Below the pieces are notes generated by a model that saw nothing but the letters and a program-made list of their open reading frames with translations, made no database searches and was not told the DNA's origin. This document shows, one piece after another, positions 38,951 to 53,000 of a stretch of DNA of 64,000 nucleotides. A program made the translations under genes and the position numbers. The stretch is taken from NCBI RefSeq assembly GCF_028372415.1, contig NC_092875.1, positions 57,338,919 to 57,402,918 of the forward strand, in the 5' to 3' direction. Source of the DNA: Notamacropus eugenii (lineage: Eukaryota > Chordata > Mammalia > Diprotodontia > Macropodidae). The first letter of the stretch is position 1. Each line of letters begins with the position of its first letter.

Positions 38951-41060
38951 GCAGTCTGTTCCAACGGCAGACAGCACGGGCCAACGGCAGCCCTGGCCTC
39001 CTAAGACTTCCCACTTTTCAGTTCGAAGTCCGGGTCTGCCCCGCGCACTCTGCTGGGGACTTTGGGGCACGGAGGAGCATCTCATCCGCTCGCTCTACTG
39101 AGCGGCTCTCCAGGGCCACGACCCCAAGTCCCCCCGGGGGCTCCACCCAGTGAACTGGAGCTGTCCCCTAGTGTTGCGGAGATGGGGCCAACTTTTCCCC
39201 GGTCATCTCACGCATTTTTTGGAGGACCCTGTGTGCAGATTCTGAACAGTTTGTGATGGGTTTCATAGAAGTTAAGATGATGGATTAATTGAAAAGGACC
39301 GTTGAGACCACCTAGTCCAACCTCATTTTTACAAATGAAGAAACAGCCCTAAAGATGAGACCTCGCTTTGAACCCTTAACCCAGCTCCAAATTTAGGCTT
39401 CTTTCTATGACACTAGGAAGACTAAGATACAGCTTAAGAAAACTGGAAACTTATCGACCTTTCTCCCCTCTTATACAAAGGGAAATATAAAGGCTCAGAA
39501 AGAGCAACTCTTTTCCCATTTTCCCAGAAGTTTTCCAGCCTAGGATATTTTGCTGGTCCAAGATTTTCTATTAGTAGAAAACCTTCCTAATTCAATTCGA
39601 ATAAATGTCATGTTAAATGGTGATAACAGAACTTCCGTCTCAGGATTGTTGTGGGAATAAAGAGATAATTGTACACACTTTGCAAATCTTAAAAAGCGCT
39701 ATTGTTTTCCTACCCAATTAAACTGTGAGCTCCTTGAAAGCAGGAGCTGTTTTATTTTTATTTTTCCACACCTGGCACATATGATTAATAAATGCTAGAA
39801 TTAATAATAAATGCTAGAATCTTTAATAGAAAACCTTCCTAATTCGATTAAACAAATGATGGTTATACATTTAAGACAGTTTATTTAAGATTCCAAATGG
39901 TCAAGGTAGATGGCAATTCATCAAGAAAATTAGTGTATAAGCCCTGTTCGAATAGCCCAAAGGCCATTTATTTTATCCCTTTGTAGTAATGTGCCCATTA
40001 GGACAAGACACATTGTAGTTTAGTCCTAAAACTCAAGAAAACTTTCCTCTACTTGCCAGAATTTAAATTACACTATTCCTTAGGTCCTATAAATAAATCT
40101 CTCACAAATAAAGAAGGATAATCTGTATTGTCAGTGTTCAAGAATATACCACTCAGGGGTTTACATCCTGAGAGCCATATGCAGTAACTAGATGGAGTTT
40201 GGAGCATCACACATAATTGCCTGAATTTCTGAGAGCACCAAGTAAATACCTTATTTGTTGTGAGCAAATTAATTTTTTTCCTAGGGTGAAGACTGGCTTT
40301 TTTCATCAAATTCATGAACACTAAAAGTCATAGCATAATTAATGAAGGAAAACCGTTTTAGGATTAAGAAACCCAATAGGAGAGAATGTTATCCTGAAAA
40401 ACTACATAGGCAGGAAAAAGTAAAATTAGGCTTTAAAAACTACATAGTCATAGGTCCTTAGTGGGATACCAAAGGAAGTTATTTTGAGGTGACAGATATA
40501 ACAGATAACCACAATAAGCCATCCCTTGGCACCAATACCAGACTTCCAAATCCACCCCAATAACCTGCCCCTGCATGGTATTTCTTGTATTTTGGGCGAG
40601 GCAGTCAAAGGAGTAAGGTGAAGAAGAGAGCTAACAAGGGGTTAAAAATATTCCCAGTTCTACCAGGGGAAGAGAATCTAAGCAGTTCATCTAGGATCAT
40701 TCCAAGAGGAATGGAGCTCAGAAGACAACCCCTCCCCCTCCAAGACACCTGACACCATATGGAAGACAACAGAATCTAGGGCAGGAAAGGGCCTTTGAGA
40801 CCAAGCAGTCCCATTCATTTTACATATGAATGAAAAACTTTTATTTAGGGCTTACTAAGTGCCAAGTACAGTGCTAATAAAGATTAGAAACTGAGGTCTA
40901 AAGTAGGACTGTAACTTGCCCAAGGTCACATTGGAAACAGGCAGCAGGGCTGGGTTCCAAATCCAGGGTTCCTTCCACTATGCAGGGATGCAGGCTTTTC
41001 TCACCTCTGGGGATGGCGGGCTTGTTACTTCTTTCCATTTCCATCCATTGCTGCATAATT
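38951..41060. other. Intergenic region between AKAP8L and WIZ
   Basis: 2.1 kb without a gene. MIR/L2-type fragments at about 39290-39390 (ACCACCTAGTCCAACCTC), 39610-39790 (ACTTTGCAAATCTTAAAAAG; GTGAGCTCCTTGAAAGCAGG) and 40780-40985 (AACTTGCCCAAGGTCACA). The rest is unremarkable. Confidence 0.6.
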
Positions 41061-44000
41061 TTAATTGTTAGAAAATGTTTTCCTTTTATTGAGTCAAAAA
41101 TTCTAACTTCATTCTCAGCACTAGGCTTCAGACTCCAATAAACCCCCTGGGGAAGGGGGGGTGTTTCCTTCTTCCATGTGACTTGATCACAGCTCTCTTG
41201 CCCACTGGCCAGATCCCTTCTGCCAACATAATGGCATTTCTATGGCACAGAAACCCTCTGGGCTTTGCTCCTCATTACTCAGAAAACTACAACAGCTCCT
41301 TCATGCCTCCAGTGAGCCCTAGCACTTGAGTCCTACGACCCCCAGGGGCCTGGGTCCAATTCTAACTAGTTTCTAGGAAAGATCCTCAGCCACAATTCCC
41401 AAGCACTGAGGGCTTCTTCCTTGTCCACACTCAGACCAAGTGAAGGCTCACTAGCTTACAAAGGACCTTGGTATATTTCTTTTTTTTTTTCACCCCTATA
41501 GAAAAACACACATACACACACACGCGCACACACTCCTCCAGCTACCCAGATGTGTTTCCAGAAGAGAAATTTAATCTAATTTACATACTTCTAGGTACAT
41601 TAATAACCAGAATGTGGCCACTGAAAAAAGTTAAAAGGTCAATTGCCGCCTGGTTTTACTTGGCCCAGGACTCCAAAATAAAAATCAATGTTCCTTATTT
41701 TCTACACAAAACTAGTTTAAAAAAGTGGAAGGTCTAGGAAGCTATACATAAAAAGCAATAGTGAAAGAAGAGATGAGATGGGGGAAAAACAGAGCCCCAT
41801 CCCAGAGTGGGGGGAAGGGGAGGGGGCTTCTAAAGTACCCCCTACTGATCTTTGGGGACATGACTTGGCAGGAGAAAGCTGTCAGCTCTGAGTTTAATTC
41901 TTCTCAGGGAAAACTCCTCTCAGGGCCTCAGACTGCTTGGGAGTTGGGAGGGCGACCAGGGATTTCCGTGGCATAGGAGGCTGTCAGTGCTCCCCAGCCT
42001 GGGCATCATGAAAGGCCTGAGGCCAACGCTGACCCGACACCAGGAGCCAGAGGGCCCTGGAGCAAGCACCGTGGGAATGATGCACTCATTTGATTGGGCA
42101 TCTAGTAAGACAGAGAGGGGAAAAAAGGAAGGAAGAAGGGAGGAAGGTAGGGAAGGGCAGATTCCCCCATGAAACAAGATGCCCTGGGAGTGTGTGGAGG
42201 GTGGGTTGTGTCTGGGGGTTTGGGGAGAGGTCAGAAGTAGTGAGGACTATCATGCAGCCAACCTGGGGCAAAAGAGGAACTGTGTGGTTATTAACCACCT
42301 GGTTCCTGAGGCAGCAAACAGACAGGGGCTTTGGGATTCTACACACAATTTATCAAGTGGAGACTGACTGCCTTGTTCTGGCTCCAGCCCTCAGGGTCCC
42401 AACAGAGGAACTTTTCTCCATGGCTCTCTGCAGATTTCTACTCTGCTTGGCCACAGACAGAAAGAAGCAAGTCACCTCTCTCCCTCCTGGCATAAGCAAG
42501 ACTCAAATACTCACGGGTATGAGTTTTGCCCTAAAACCTGTGGGGAGAAATGTCCTCTTTGCACTATCACACCCTGGTTGGGGTAGTTTCCAAGCCCAAG
42601 GAAGAGAAAAAGGAAGGGAGGAAGGAAAGGCTAGGAAAACAACTCATCGTCATCTGTAGTGTTCACGCTGAGGGCACCAGGGCCTGGACCTGGGCCTGAG
42701 TGTTGAGGTTGTGACTTGCTCCTTTGGAAATGGAGCAGAGGAGGTTGGTGAAGAGAGAAAGGGTGAAACCAACAGAGAGAGAGGAAGAGAGGTGGCTCTG
42801 GAATGCTTCACACTGCCTCCCATTACTGAGCCTCTGCCACTGTCTGTGCCTCGGGGGCCTCAGGCTCCACTGGCCGGGGCTCTGCTTTGGAGAAGTTCAT
42901 TTCCAAGATGTGCCTCTGGAGATGCCGTACCCACTCCTCCTGGATGGAGAGGGGACCCTGGAACTCCACTTCGCAGAACCTATGGAAGAGAACCCGATTA
43001 CTCAGGGAGGGGCCCCAAAACCTAAAACTCAGAAAGGTAGGAAAACCTGGGCCCTCCCCACACACCTGCCTCAGACCTGCACATATGGCATACCCCACAC
43101 CCCATTCAGGGCTCTGAAGGTCAATGGTCATACCTGCCTGAAGTTGGCCCCTCTGCTGCCTTTCTATTAACCTGAGACTGAGCTACTGTACCAGAATTAT
43201 CCTAAAATATGGGCTAGGTCTATTGTGTTACTTTGGCAATGTGGTAGAACCAATAATCCCCCATTTTATAATCATGCTTTTAAGTGCACACACAAAAAAT
43301 TATATACAGTATTACAAAGGGAACTAATTATGGTAAAAGAATTATAAATTTAAAAAGAAAATAAGTTCATGCAATTAATTCCAAAGGACTCATGAAAAAT
43401 GCTATCCATATCCAGACAGTGAACTGATGAACTCTGAATTGAGTGAAGCATATTTTTTTCACATTCTTTATTTTTCTTCCTCTGTTCCCTCCAACACGAT
43501 TAAGGCAGGAATATGTTTTGCATGACTTCATATCTACTATGTATATAATAGATAGCATATTTCTTGCCTTCTTATTAAGTGGGGGAGAGGGTGAAGGAAG
43601 GAGAGAATTTGGAAATGAAAATAACAAGGTTTTAAAAAATAATAATAAAAACACGTTCATGGACAGCAAGTTAAGAGCCTCTGGTATAGAAAAATGAAAG
43701 ACTAGATACACAGGACATGAGAGAAATTGCTCACACTCATTCAAATATTAGCCTTGTCACACAAGAGCTAATTACACAAATTAGGAAGGTATAATTCCTA
43801 TGGAGAACTGACCAGAATTGAGGACTCACTTTAAGCCCAAGGAACAAGACTCCTAAGGGAACACTAGCTAATGGTTTCTAGGCAGGAACAGGAGTGATTA
43901 GTTATTGAAGAGGCATTTCTGAACCTGTTTTTGACCTAGAAGGTTCCCATGCATGTAGATTTGCAGAATTTCCTCATCTATCACAGAAACACCTGACAGA

Positions 44001-47000
44001 TGGACCCATCTGGGCATTAATGACTCTACCCCTAAGAATCCCCAACTGGTTCCCCATTGATGTCTACAGCACAGAACTAAAAAAGTCAGAGTTGGGATGG
44101 CACTGGGACTCCTTGCCCAGAGGCCTAGAAAAACAAAGGCAAGAAAGTATGCAGACAGGCAGAGTACACATGACCACGTTAGGTGTGTGGTTGTCCTTAT
44201 GTCTGTAACTCCACCCATACCCTAACAGTTGAGAGCTAGATGCTCCAAGGAATTCTCCCCACCAGCCCTCCCTGCCCCAAAATCCAATGTTCCCAGAGGA
44301 ACATACCTGCACTTCAGAGTATAGATGTTGCCCACAAACTTCACCAAAGATGTCTGAGGAGGGCGGGGGACCAGTGAGGGGACAGGCCTTACTCTGGGAG
44401 GTGGCTGTCGCACTGCTTCAAGCTTCTGCTGAAAGTCACTGGCTTCCTCACCCCGAGACGAGGTTGTATCCAGAGGTCGGGCTTGTCTGCGCTCAAACTC
44501 TACCCAGGAGAGGGATGATACCAACATCAGACAAGCAAGGCAGGCCTGTGATCTGCACTGCTCCAATACCTCCCCACACCCTATACACATGCATGCAAGC
44601 ACATATACATGCATACAAACTCCCAAACCAGACTGCTAAAAAATGGGGAAAAGAAAACAGAAGATCAGATTTGGGAACCTCGAAATTAATGGAAAGATAA
44701 GAGCTCCAGGTCCTAGGAAAAAAGCTCTGCACTTAAGAGAAAGGGAAGAAAGGTACCCCAACTCCCAAGTCATTTTGGTATTGACTCCCTGTAACAGGAG
44801 ATCTCCATGCTAACGTAAGAAAAGATCTGAATTTTTAGATAGAGGAAGAAATGGGAGGCTAGCTCAAACAGGTTTTGTCATGTCCATGTTTCAGTGAGCC
44901 TTCCCCCATACCCATCTCTCCAACTTTTTAGATTCCAGTCCCACCCCAAAATAGCAGCTGGGGATGCAAGGGGATGAAGCATTGCACGATGATGAAAGGA
45001 TCTAGGAGTGAAGAAGCCTCCTTTCCCCTAACCCTGCTAATCAAAACTCAACACTCACTATTGATATTCTGACGCTGGTGCTCTTCTGCCTTCACCAAAG
45101 CCAGAGGTGAGGATGCCAGGGGTCGTGCCCCGCCATCTCCAGTCCGGCCAGCTTCCCCAGGTCCCAGTTCACCCCCCAGGTTCTTGTTCACCAGGGTGAG
45201 GCCGCTGGGAGCCAAGGTGAGAGGCACTCGCTTGTCCCCATCTCGCCCATGGCCTGAGTTACGGAATTTCTTGGTGAAGGGCCGGCCGCCCTGGATGTAG
45301 CTGCGGTAGGCCCCCACCTTTTGGGGTCTGTGCTTGATCCACTCACTTAGGGTCTCGATTGGAGAGCCATTCACACACCACTCTGTCACTCCAAACTGTC
45401 GCAGGTGAGCCCGAGCGTGGCTGGCCAGTGCCTTACGATTCTCAAAATAGAGGCCACACAGCTCACAACAGGCCTCGCTGGCTGTGGGCAGAAAAAGAGG
45501 GGATGATGAGCATGTGGGGCCACTTAAAAAAAGTCCAGAGTCACCTGGGTTTGACTCCTGCCTCTAACCCCTGCTAGCTGTGGGACCAAGGACAATGTAA
45601 CTGATTTATGTGAGTTTGTTTTGTCCTCTATAAAATGAAGACAGCTCTACTTATAGTACCTGCCTCACAGAAGTGTTAGGAAATAAAGAAGGAGGATTTG
45701 GCCATCCTTAAAGCATTTGTTAGCTATGAGAAGGAAGTAAGAAGGGACTGTAAGAGAACGGCATAGACCTAAAGAAAACAAGAGTGTTCCAATGACTCTG
45801 GACTCAAGGAAAGCCCCACAACCACCTTGCACCATATTTAGGCCCTTTTTGTAGCTGTGACCTAGAAAGTATCTCTGCTGAGATACCTTCTAACAGGCAC
45901 TAGTTCAACCACTGGTTCCCCAGACCCCTCTGAGGCCTGATGACAGATACTCCCATTCCAGAAGAACCAGGGATAGGTACACAGGTCAGAAAGAAGGACT
46001 GCCACAAGGCAGGTGGAGAGATGAACTAGGGGTTTGGATACCTAGCCCTTACTCCCCAAACTCCAAGGGTCTCACCACCTGTGAAGACAATCCACCCACC
46101 CTGACCTTTGGGCAACAAGGAATCAGAGGTTGGATAGGTGACCAAAAGCCAAATCATACAAATTTCCACTTCCCATTCAACCCCACCAACTTCAAACTTA
46201 CAAGTGTGTGAGCTTTTGTCATGAATGGTCTTAGTCTTGAAGGGCAGCTCTGTCTGTATATAGGTCTTAGGCTTCATCTCCCCAGAGAGAAGTCGGTCTT
46301 CGGGCAGCGGCCTCTTCGCCGCCATGGGGGTGAGGAATCCAGCAGATGGTTTGGTGGCAAGAGGTGAGAGGCTCATCTCTCGGGGTATGTTGGCAGAGCC
46401 AGGCCCAGGTTTGCCGGGACGACCAGGCAATGGGGTCAGAGACAGGGCCTGAAGCACCTTCCCAGGGGATTTGGGCCCATCCTCACCCAGAGGTGAGGAC
46501 AGTTCGCCTGCAACAGGTTCTTTCTTAATAAGACACGGTTTGGCCTTCTTCTTCAGGATCTCTCGAAGAGTGTCAATGGGTGAACCATTAACTGACCACT
46601 CGGTCACCCCCATCTGCCGCAGGTGTGAGCGCGCATGGCTTGACAGGCCCTTGCGGTTCTCGAAGAACTCACCACAGAACTCACAGCGGATGTCCCGGAT
46701 TGGCTCTGCCCGGGAAGCTGCAAAGAAAGAGGGAAGATGTGGGAAACTTTCAAACGTATGGGGTACCAAGCACACCTAACGGTACAAAAGCCACGTTCCA
46801 CTTATCTAGGTCTTGACCTCTTGATAGGCTGGTGGTTGTTCTAGAAGAGTTCCGAGGGGCTTGCTCTAATCCAGTACATTCCCCAAAACAGACCTCTTCT
46901 CCCTTCAGTGTCTGACTTCAACTCCCTGAGTCTTGGACATAAACTTGGTTGTTTCCTGCCCTTTACAGGTCAAGCACTCCCAAAGGGCCTGAACAGATTC

Positions 47001-50000
47001 TAGTTAAGGAAAGTGTAGGACAAAGTATGTCCACTCCCTTGTCTAGTGACTTCTAGTGCTTACCATAATCACACTCAATTAGTAACTCCCATGGGGCCCT
47101 GGGTCAATGGGAGCCAGATTTAGAAAGCATTAACTTAGCAGATCCACCTAAACAGGGAAAGGGTCCTCCTCTTCACTGCCTTGGCTCTCCTGGCCATCAA
47201 GAAGGTGGGCACCTTCCAGTCCAATCCCTAGCAGGGTCCCAGATTTCTATGTGTCCCTATCTGCCTTGGACTTGACTAGTTTCTTCTATTCCTATCTCCC
47301 TCTCCAATCACTTAGGGAATAACTTACACAAATTCAGGGGTGCCATGTCCTCACGAGGTGACCAGGGTCCATCAGATGGGTGGCCTTCACTATGCAGGCT
47401 TCCAGCCAACATCTCCCGTTTGATCTCCATCCGCATCTGGTCAGGCTTCAGTTTCTTCTGGAGGGAGGGAGGTGGCAGACCAGGGAACATCTTCCGAGCA
47501 GTTGGGGGTGGAGAGGTGGTTGGTGAGTGGCCCAGAGGACTACTAGATGACTGCAGCTTCTTGGGTGGGGGAGATACATGCAGCTCTGAAGCACTTCGGG
47601 CCTCTAGGGAGCCACCAGGGCCTCCACCCATTGCCTTGGCCAGTCCTTTTGGGCCTGTCAAGGTTGGGTTGGGAGGTCCTCCAGCCCGAGGCTGGGTCCG
47701 GCGCTTTAGGATTTCTCGCAGAGTGTCAATGGGTGATCCGTTGACATACCACTCTGTTACTCCCATCTGCCGCAGGTGGGAGCGTGCGTGGCTTGACAGG
47801 CCTTTGCGATTCTCAAAGAACTCACCACAAAACTCACAACGGATGTCCCTGACTGGCTCTGGGCCTGATGCTGCAGGAAGAGGAGAGAAGATGAAAGGTT
47901 ACTGGGAACAGTGGCTGGAGTTGATCACCAAAATCCTAACCACACACTGTCCCTCCCTCCCTTCACCAGATGCTCCTAGCTAACCAAGGATAAGGAGATC
48001 AGTTAGCTAATTCAGGACTGTAACATTAAAGGGTCACAGAAAGCTACCTGAATAGGGTGACAGGAAGCTGGGAGGGACAGACAGAATAGGGATTCAGGAG
48101 GAGAAGGGGATGAGAGATGCTCCCCATAGGAAGGCACTTGAAGTAAGCTACCCCTGCAAGACAGTTCCTGTGATCTCCACCTATCTCCCCATTTTTCAGT
48201 GGGGCTGGAGGATGGCCCCTGGAGTAAAGGAGGAAGGCCGTTAGAGCTTTGCGGCTCTGTCTCATCAGACTTTGCCAGTGGCCTTCAAGTTGCTCGTTTT
48301 GGAGACTCAGATTCCTCCGTGGTGACCAAACTCCCTAAAATGTGGTTGGTCCTGAATGAGCAGCTAGTGCTGTCACTGGAAGAGACCTCTAAAGTAGAGG
48401 ATACAACTGCCCACACCGCCCTCCATATGATCATAGGGCCCTTCGGGACTTCAGAAGGCAAAGAATGGCCACAGAAGGCAAAGATAAGAACCTGAGCAGG
48501 GAAAACCCCAAAGACAGGAATGGCTCCCTCAATGGAGACCCAACAGAGGGTTTCCCTCCCAGGAGACTCCCCATAAACATGGTGTCCCCTCCCAGAGGAG
48601 GCAGGCAATTAGGGTCATGGATAGTTAATAGCCTCCTAGTCAATCACAACCCAGACCCCTAGGCAAAGAAAAGCCCTGCCATATGATGGACCTTCCTGTT
48701 CCCTTCCCTTAAATGGGAAGTGATAAAAGTTTCCCTGGACCCCCAAGGGGGAGGCAGGGACTGGAGGGGAGAAGAGACAGTGGAAGAGAGAACCTACAGA
48801 GATTGAGAGGAGACAGCTCCACGTCTGAGGCCCAGAATATGCTGGCAGAGAGATCCTGCTTCCCCCGAAGGCTGGCCTCACCCGACGCCCTCGGTTTGGG
48901 CTTCTTGGCGGGCGGGGGGGAGAGCAGTGAGAGAGCCGTGGCCGAGGGCCGGAGGACTGAAAGGCCAGACCGCCCGGGCTCTGCCAGCACCTCCCGCTCT
49001 GCTGGGAGGCGGGTCTGGAAGCCGTCGCTCTTGATGAGCTCGTGAAGCACGTCTATGGGGGATCCCTTGGCATCCGGGTCGCTCACCCCCAGGTGGCGCA
49101 GGTGGGCTCTGGCGTGACTGGACAGGCCCTTTCTGGTCTCAAACCAGGCCCCGCACAACTGGCAATCAAGCTCTCTGCCCGAATCACTATCTAAAGCTGC
49201 GGAGACAAAACATATGGGGGTCACCATGCCCGCTCCCCTGGGACCATTTTTGCTGGTCCCACAGGGAAAGGGAAACTATTGTTCCCACCCCAGCCAGGCC
49301 CTGGGGAGCCACAGCAGTGGAAGGTCCAGAAGACTGAGTTTTTTTCAGTCACTTATGCCAGAGTTCCTGGCAAAAAAATAGTAAAAGCTAGAGAATCTGG
49401 TTGGTTCCTTGTCTGCAGGAGACACTCAGGACTAGAGATTTTAACCAAAGATTCATTTCTGAAGGGCATTTTTTTTTTTTACTTCTCCTTCCCTTGGAAA
49501 TCCCAGGGACAATCCCCCCCTGGAGGGGGGGAAGAGGGGAGAAATCCAACTGTGTACATCAAGAATATGAAGACAAAAGCTCCATGATTTCAGAGTGAGG
49601 GGCAGTAGCTCATTTGAATGGAAGTCTGAAGGGTGTGATACTGTTGAGACCCTCACCATGTCCATACAAACTTGGACCCCGGGCCCAGGGCTCCAGTCAT
49701 GGGATGCCATGCATGGCAGGGTGTGCTGCTTGGGTCAAAGCCAAGAGCCCAGACCTGGTGAGTGGCATATAGCCAAGCATAATAGCTGACAGAGGGAACC
49801 CCATGCACCCATGGGAATGGAATGGTTGTAAAGCAACTGTATTTGAGGAGTTGAGGAGGCAGAACCAGACAGGTGACAGGCCAGGGTAAAGGAGACAGAG
49901 CTGGAGGTATTTGACTGATCTCTTAGACTAGGTTTGGTTCTTCAATGGGGAAAGCAAATAGCAAGTCTTCAGTTGGCTCTGCTGTCCTACCCTCACAAAG

Positions 50001-53000
50001 GATGCTTCTTAGGTAGAGCAACTACGCATTCCCTGATTACACTCAAGTAGAAGTAAAGCTGTGACAGGGGACTTAGCAGGGTTCAGCAAGAGCTGCCTGG
50101 GGCCCCACAGGGAGTCAGACCCAGTGGCTCTTCTTTGAGAGATCAACCAACTCAAGAGGTTGTAGACAACTCTCCAAAGAAGAGGTCTGTCATGGAGCAC
50201 AAAGCCCCAGCAAAGGTTCTTCAGAGACATGGGAAGGCCAGCAGAGAGGCCCATGAGAAGGAAGAGCTGCCCTGACTCTTTCTACAAGTAGAGTTCATGG
50301 GCCCCCTAAGGTCAGCAGCATCACTGTGGTAAAACTGGGCTACGGGCAGAATAAGAGGAGCCCTGGCTAAACCCACACAGACCTGGAGCTTCTTTTGTCA
50401 CCAAGGGAAAAAAGACCAAGCTGATGCACAATGAGAAGCCAGGCTACAGAACTGGGATGGCTCAACTGACAGAGTCCAGGAGGAGGGATACCTGAATGTC
50501 TGAATATCTGCCTCCCAGGTCTCAGGCCCAGGGGAAGATCAGAAATGTGAGAGAGATGGCCCCACTCAGCAGCTGCAGCCTGGGTGGCTGGCAGCAAAGA
50601 AAAGCAGTGGGGGATGAGAACAAGTGGGACCTATGGTACCACCAGACAAGCTGCTCCATCCTATCCCTCAATCACAGAGAGATGCACAGGCTAACCAGAG
50701 CTCCAAGTGCTCAAGCTGAAACTCCCTCTAGGGGGAAGAAGTGCCAGTCTTGCTGTCTTAAATCTGCCCTCCTAGCAGCCACATATCATCCCCCTCCCCA
50801 CCACCAATCCCTTTCTCCCAACAGTCCCACCTCCCAAACTTCCTTGACCTTACCCAGCTTAAAAAATCCCAACTCACTGAGGTTCAGGGGCCCCTCATCC
50901 TCTGGCTGGGGCCACTGCGCCTTCGGGGAGCCTGACAGGGGGCTCAGGGGCAGCTTGGGGCTCTTGTCCTCAGGGTTCTTGGGTGGGGGGGACCCCGACA
51001 AGGCAGGCGGCACCTTCTTGAGGAGAGGGGAGCCTGGTGGGTGGGAAAGGCCCTTAGATGAGAAGCCAGGGGGTGACTTGATGGCCTTGTTGATGGGGGG
51101 ATCAGGGGCTCTGTCAACTGCCTTGCTGAGGGTCAGCAGGCCTGGGCGGGGAGAGGCAGCAGCTGCCTCCTTTGGGGAGCTGGATTTCTTGGCCAGGGGT
51201 GGGGGCAAGGGGTTGCTGTCGGGTTTTCCTTTCTGTTTCATCAGCTCATACAGCAGGTCGATGGGGGCTCCGCTACTTTCAGACTCAGCCACACCTAGCT
51301 GCCGCAGGTGGGAGCGCGCATGGCTGGAAAGGCCTTTTCGGGTCTCAAAACAAGCACCACACACCTCACATGTTGTCAGATTCTGAGCTGGAAATCAAGA
51401 AAGAGACACAGACATAGAACAGGCAGGCACATGAGGTCAGGCTGGGAAGAGACACACTTGAGGTGGCACCTTTGAGGCCTGGCCTCAGGAGAGTGGTCAT
51501 CTTTACATGGGGATGGTGGAGGAGATGACCAATTAACTAGCTCCAGAGGTGCTACAGAAGTGAATTCTTGAGCTAGATACCAACCCCTCTGATTGGTAAA
51601 GTGGAGAATTCCTAAGCAGAGGGCTGGTGGCCTCATAATGAAATCCCTAGATGACTGATCCCCAGTGAGAATTTACCAAAGTAAATCACTCTAACAACCT
51701 CTAAAACACCCTCACTAGCAAAATACATATGTGGGGGACAGAAGGAGTGGACAATCTCCAATACCTTCCTCAGATGAGGAAGAAACTCACCCTTAAGATC
51801 TGGGAGCTCTTGTTTGCTCCCATGGGGGATCTCTGGAGACATCTTGTTACCCAACCTGCTGGTGGTCTGCTCTAGATGCCCAGGTGGAAGAGCACTCTTT
51901 TTGGGGAGCGGGGGTGAGGCCAGCTCCACAGCCACCATCTCTTCTTCCTCAGAGGCCAAAACTGGGGATATTAAGAGGGAAAGAGACATAAATATATTTA
52001 GACTAAATAGTCAAGAGGATGAAGGAACATTAAACACACCAGTCTAACAAAGAAGATAACCAGTAACCAAGTGTTACCCAGAACAGAACACCTATGCTTT
52101 TCCTGTAGGGCCCACATATGATACTCACCGTATCCCTGGTAGATAAACCCAAGGTAGATGTAACTTGGTTTTCCTGCCAGTCCCAGTTCTGGACTCAGAG
52201 GCCTGGATCTCTTCATCCTATCTCCCTACAATCTTAGTCTGCCCCAAATACTCTGGAATCAACAAAGGCAGGGACTTGGGACTGGTGAGCAGCTGGCTAA
52301 AACCCAATGGAAACCTCTAAGCCTGAAGAAGCCAAGCTGTCCAGTACCCTTACCAATTAAGCTTTTACCCAAAGAAAAATGGGAGAACTTTTCATTTCCT
52401 ATGTTCTTTTCAAGCTGTAGTAAGTTTACACAAAGTCAAACATGCAGAGTGGCTAACAGCTGCAAAGCACCAAACTGATCATAGCCAAACCAAGTTTTAA
52501 GTTCATTCCTCTCTAGCCAACTTCTGTATAACTTGCCCGGCTGAACATCAGGATGTAAATAGCACTGAATTTGGAGTTAGAGAAGCTATATATATGTCTT
52601 TTCTCTTCTACTTACTATCTGTGTGACCTTAGGCACTTAAATCTTTATGATTCAGAGCTGGAAGGGTTCACAGATCATAGTATCTTGCCTAACCCTCTCA
52701 TTGTGCCAATGAGAAAACTGAAGCCATGTGAACTGAGTGATTTATCCAAAGTCACTGTGATTAGATTAGATGTGCTCTAGGTTCGATCTCAGCTCTGATC
52801 CTAAAATCCTACAATCCTACATCTTCTGATTGGACCTTTCCTGCTGTGACTGTTCCCTGGTTCCATTTCACCTATAAAGGCCTACTTCTAACGCCTTTTC
52901 GACAGAAGCATGACAATGGGGTTCCTCAGGTGAGCTGGGGCCAGGAGGTAGGAAGGCAGCCCTGGGTAAATAAGGGACTTCTTTAATATTAATTAGATCT

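Noticed and set aside
42090-42659. 189-codon plus-strand open frame
   Set aside because: Lies antisense in the WIZ 3' UTR, in purine-rich sequence. Nothing protein-like.
50496-51386. 296-codon plus-strand open frame
   Set aside because: Antisense shadow of the WIZ finger 7 exon. The minus strand has conserved protein, splice sites and phase.
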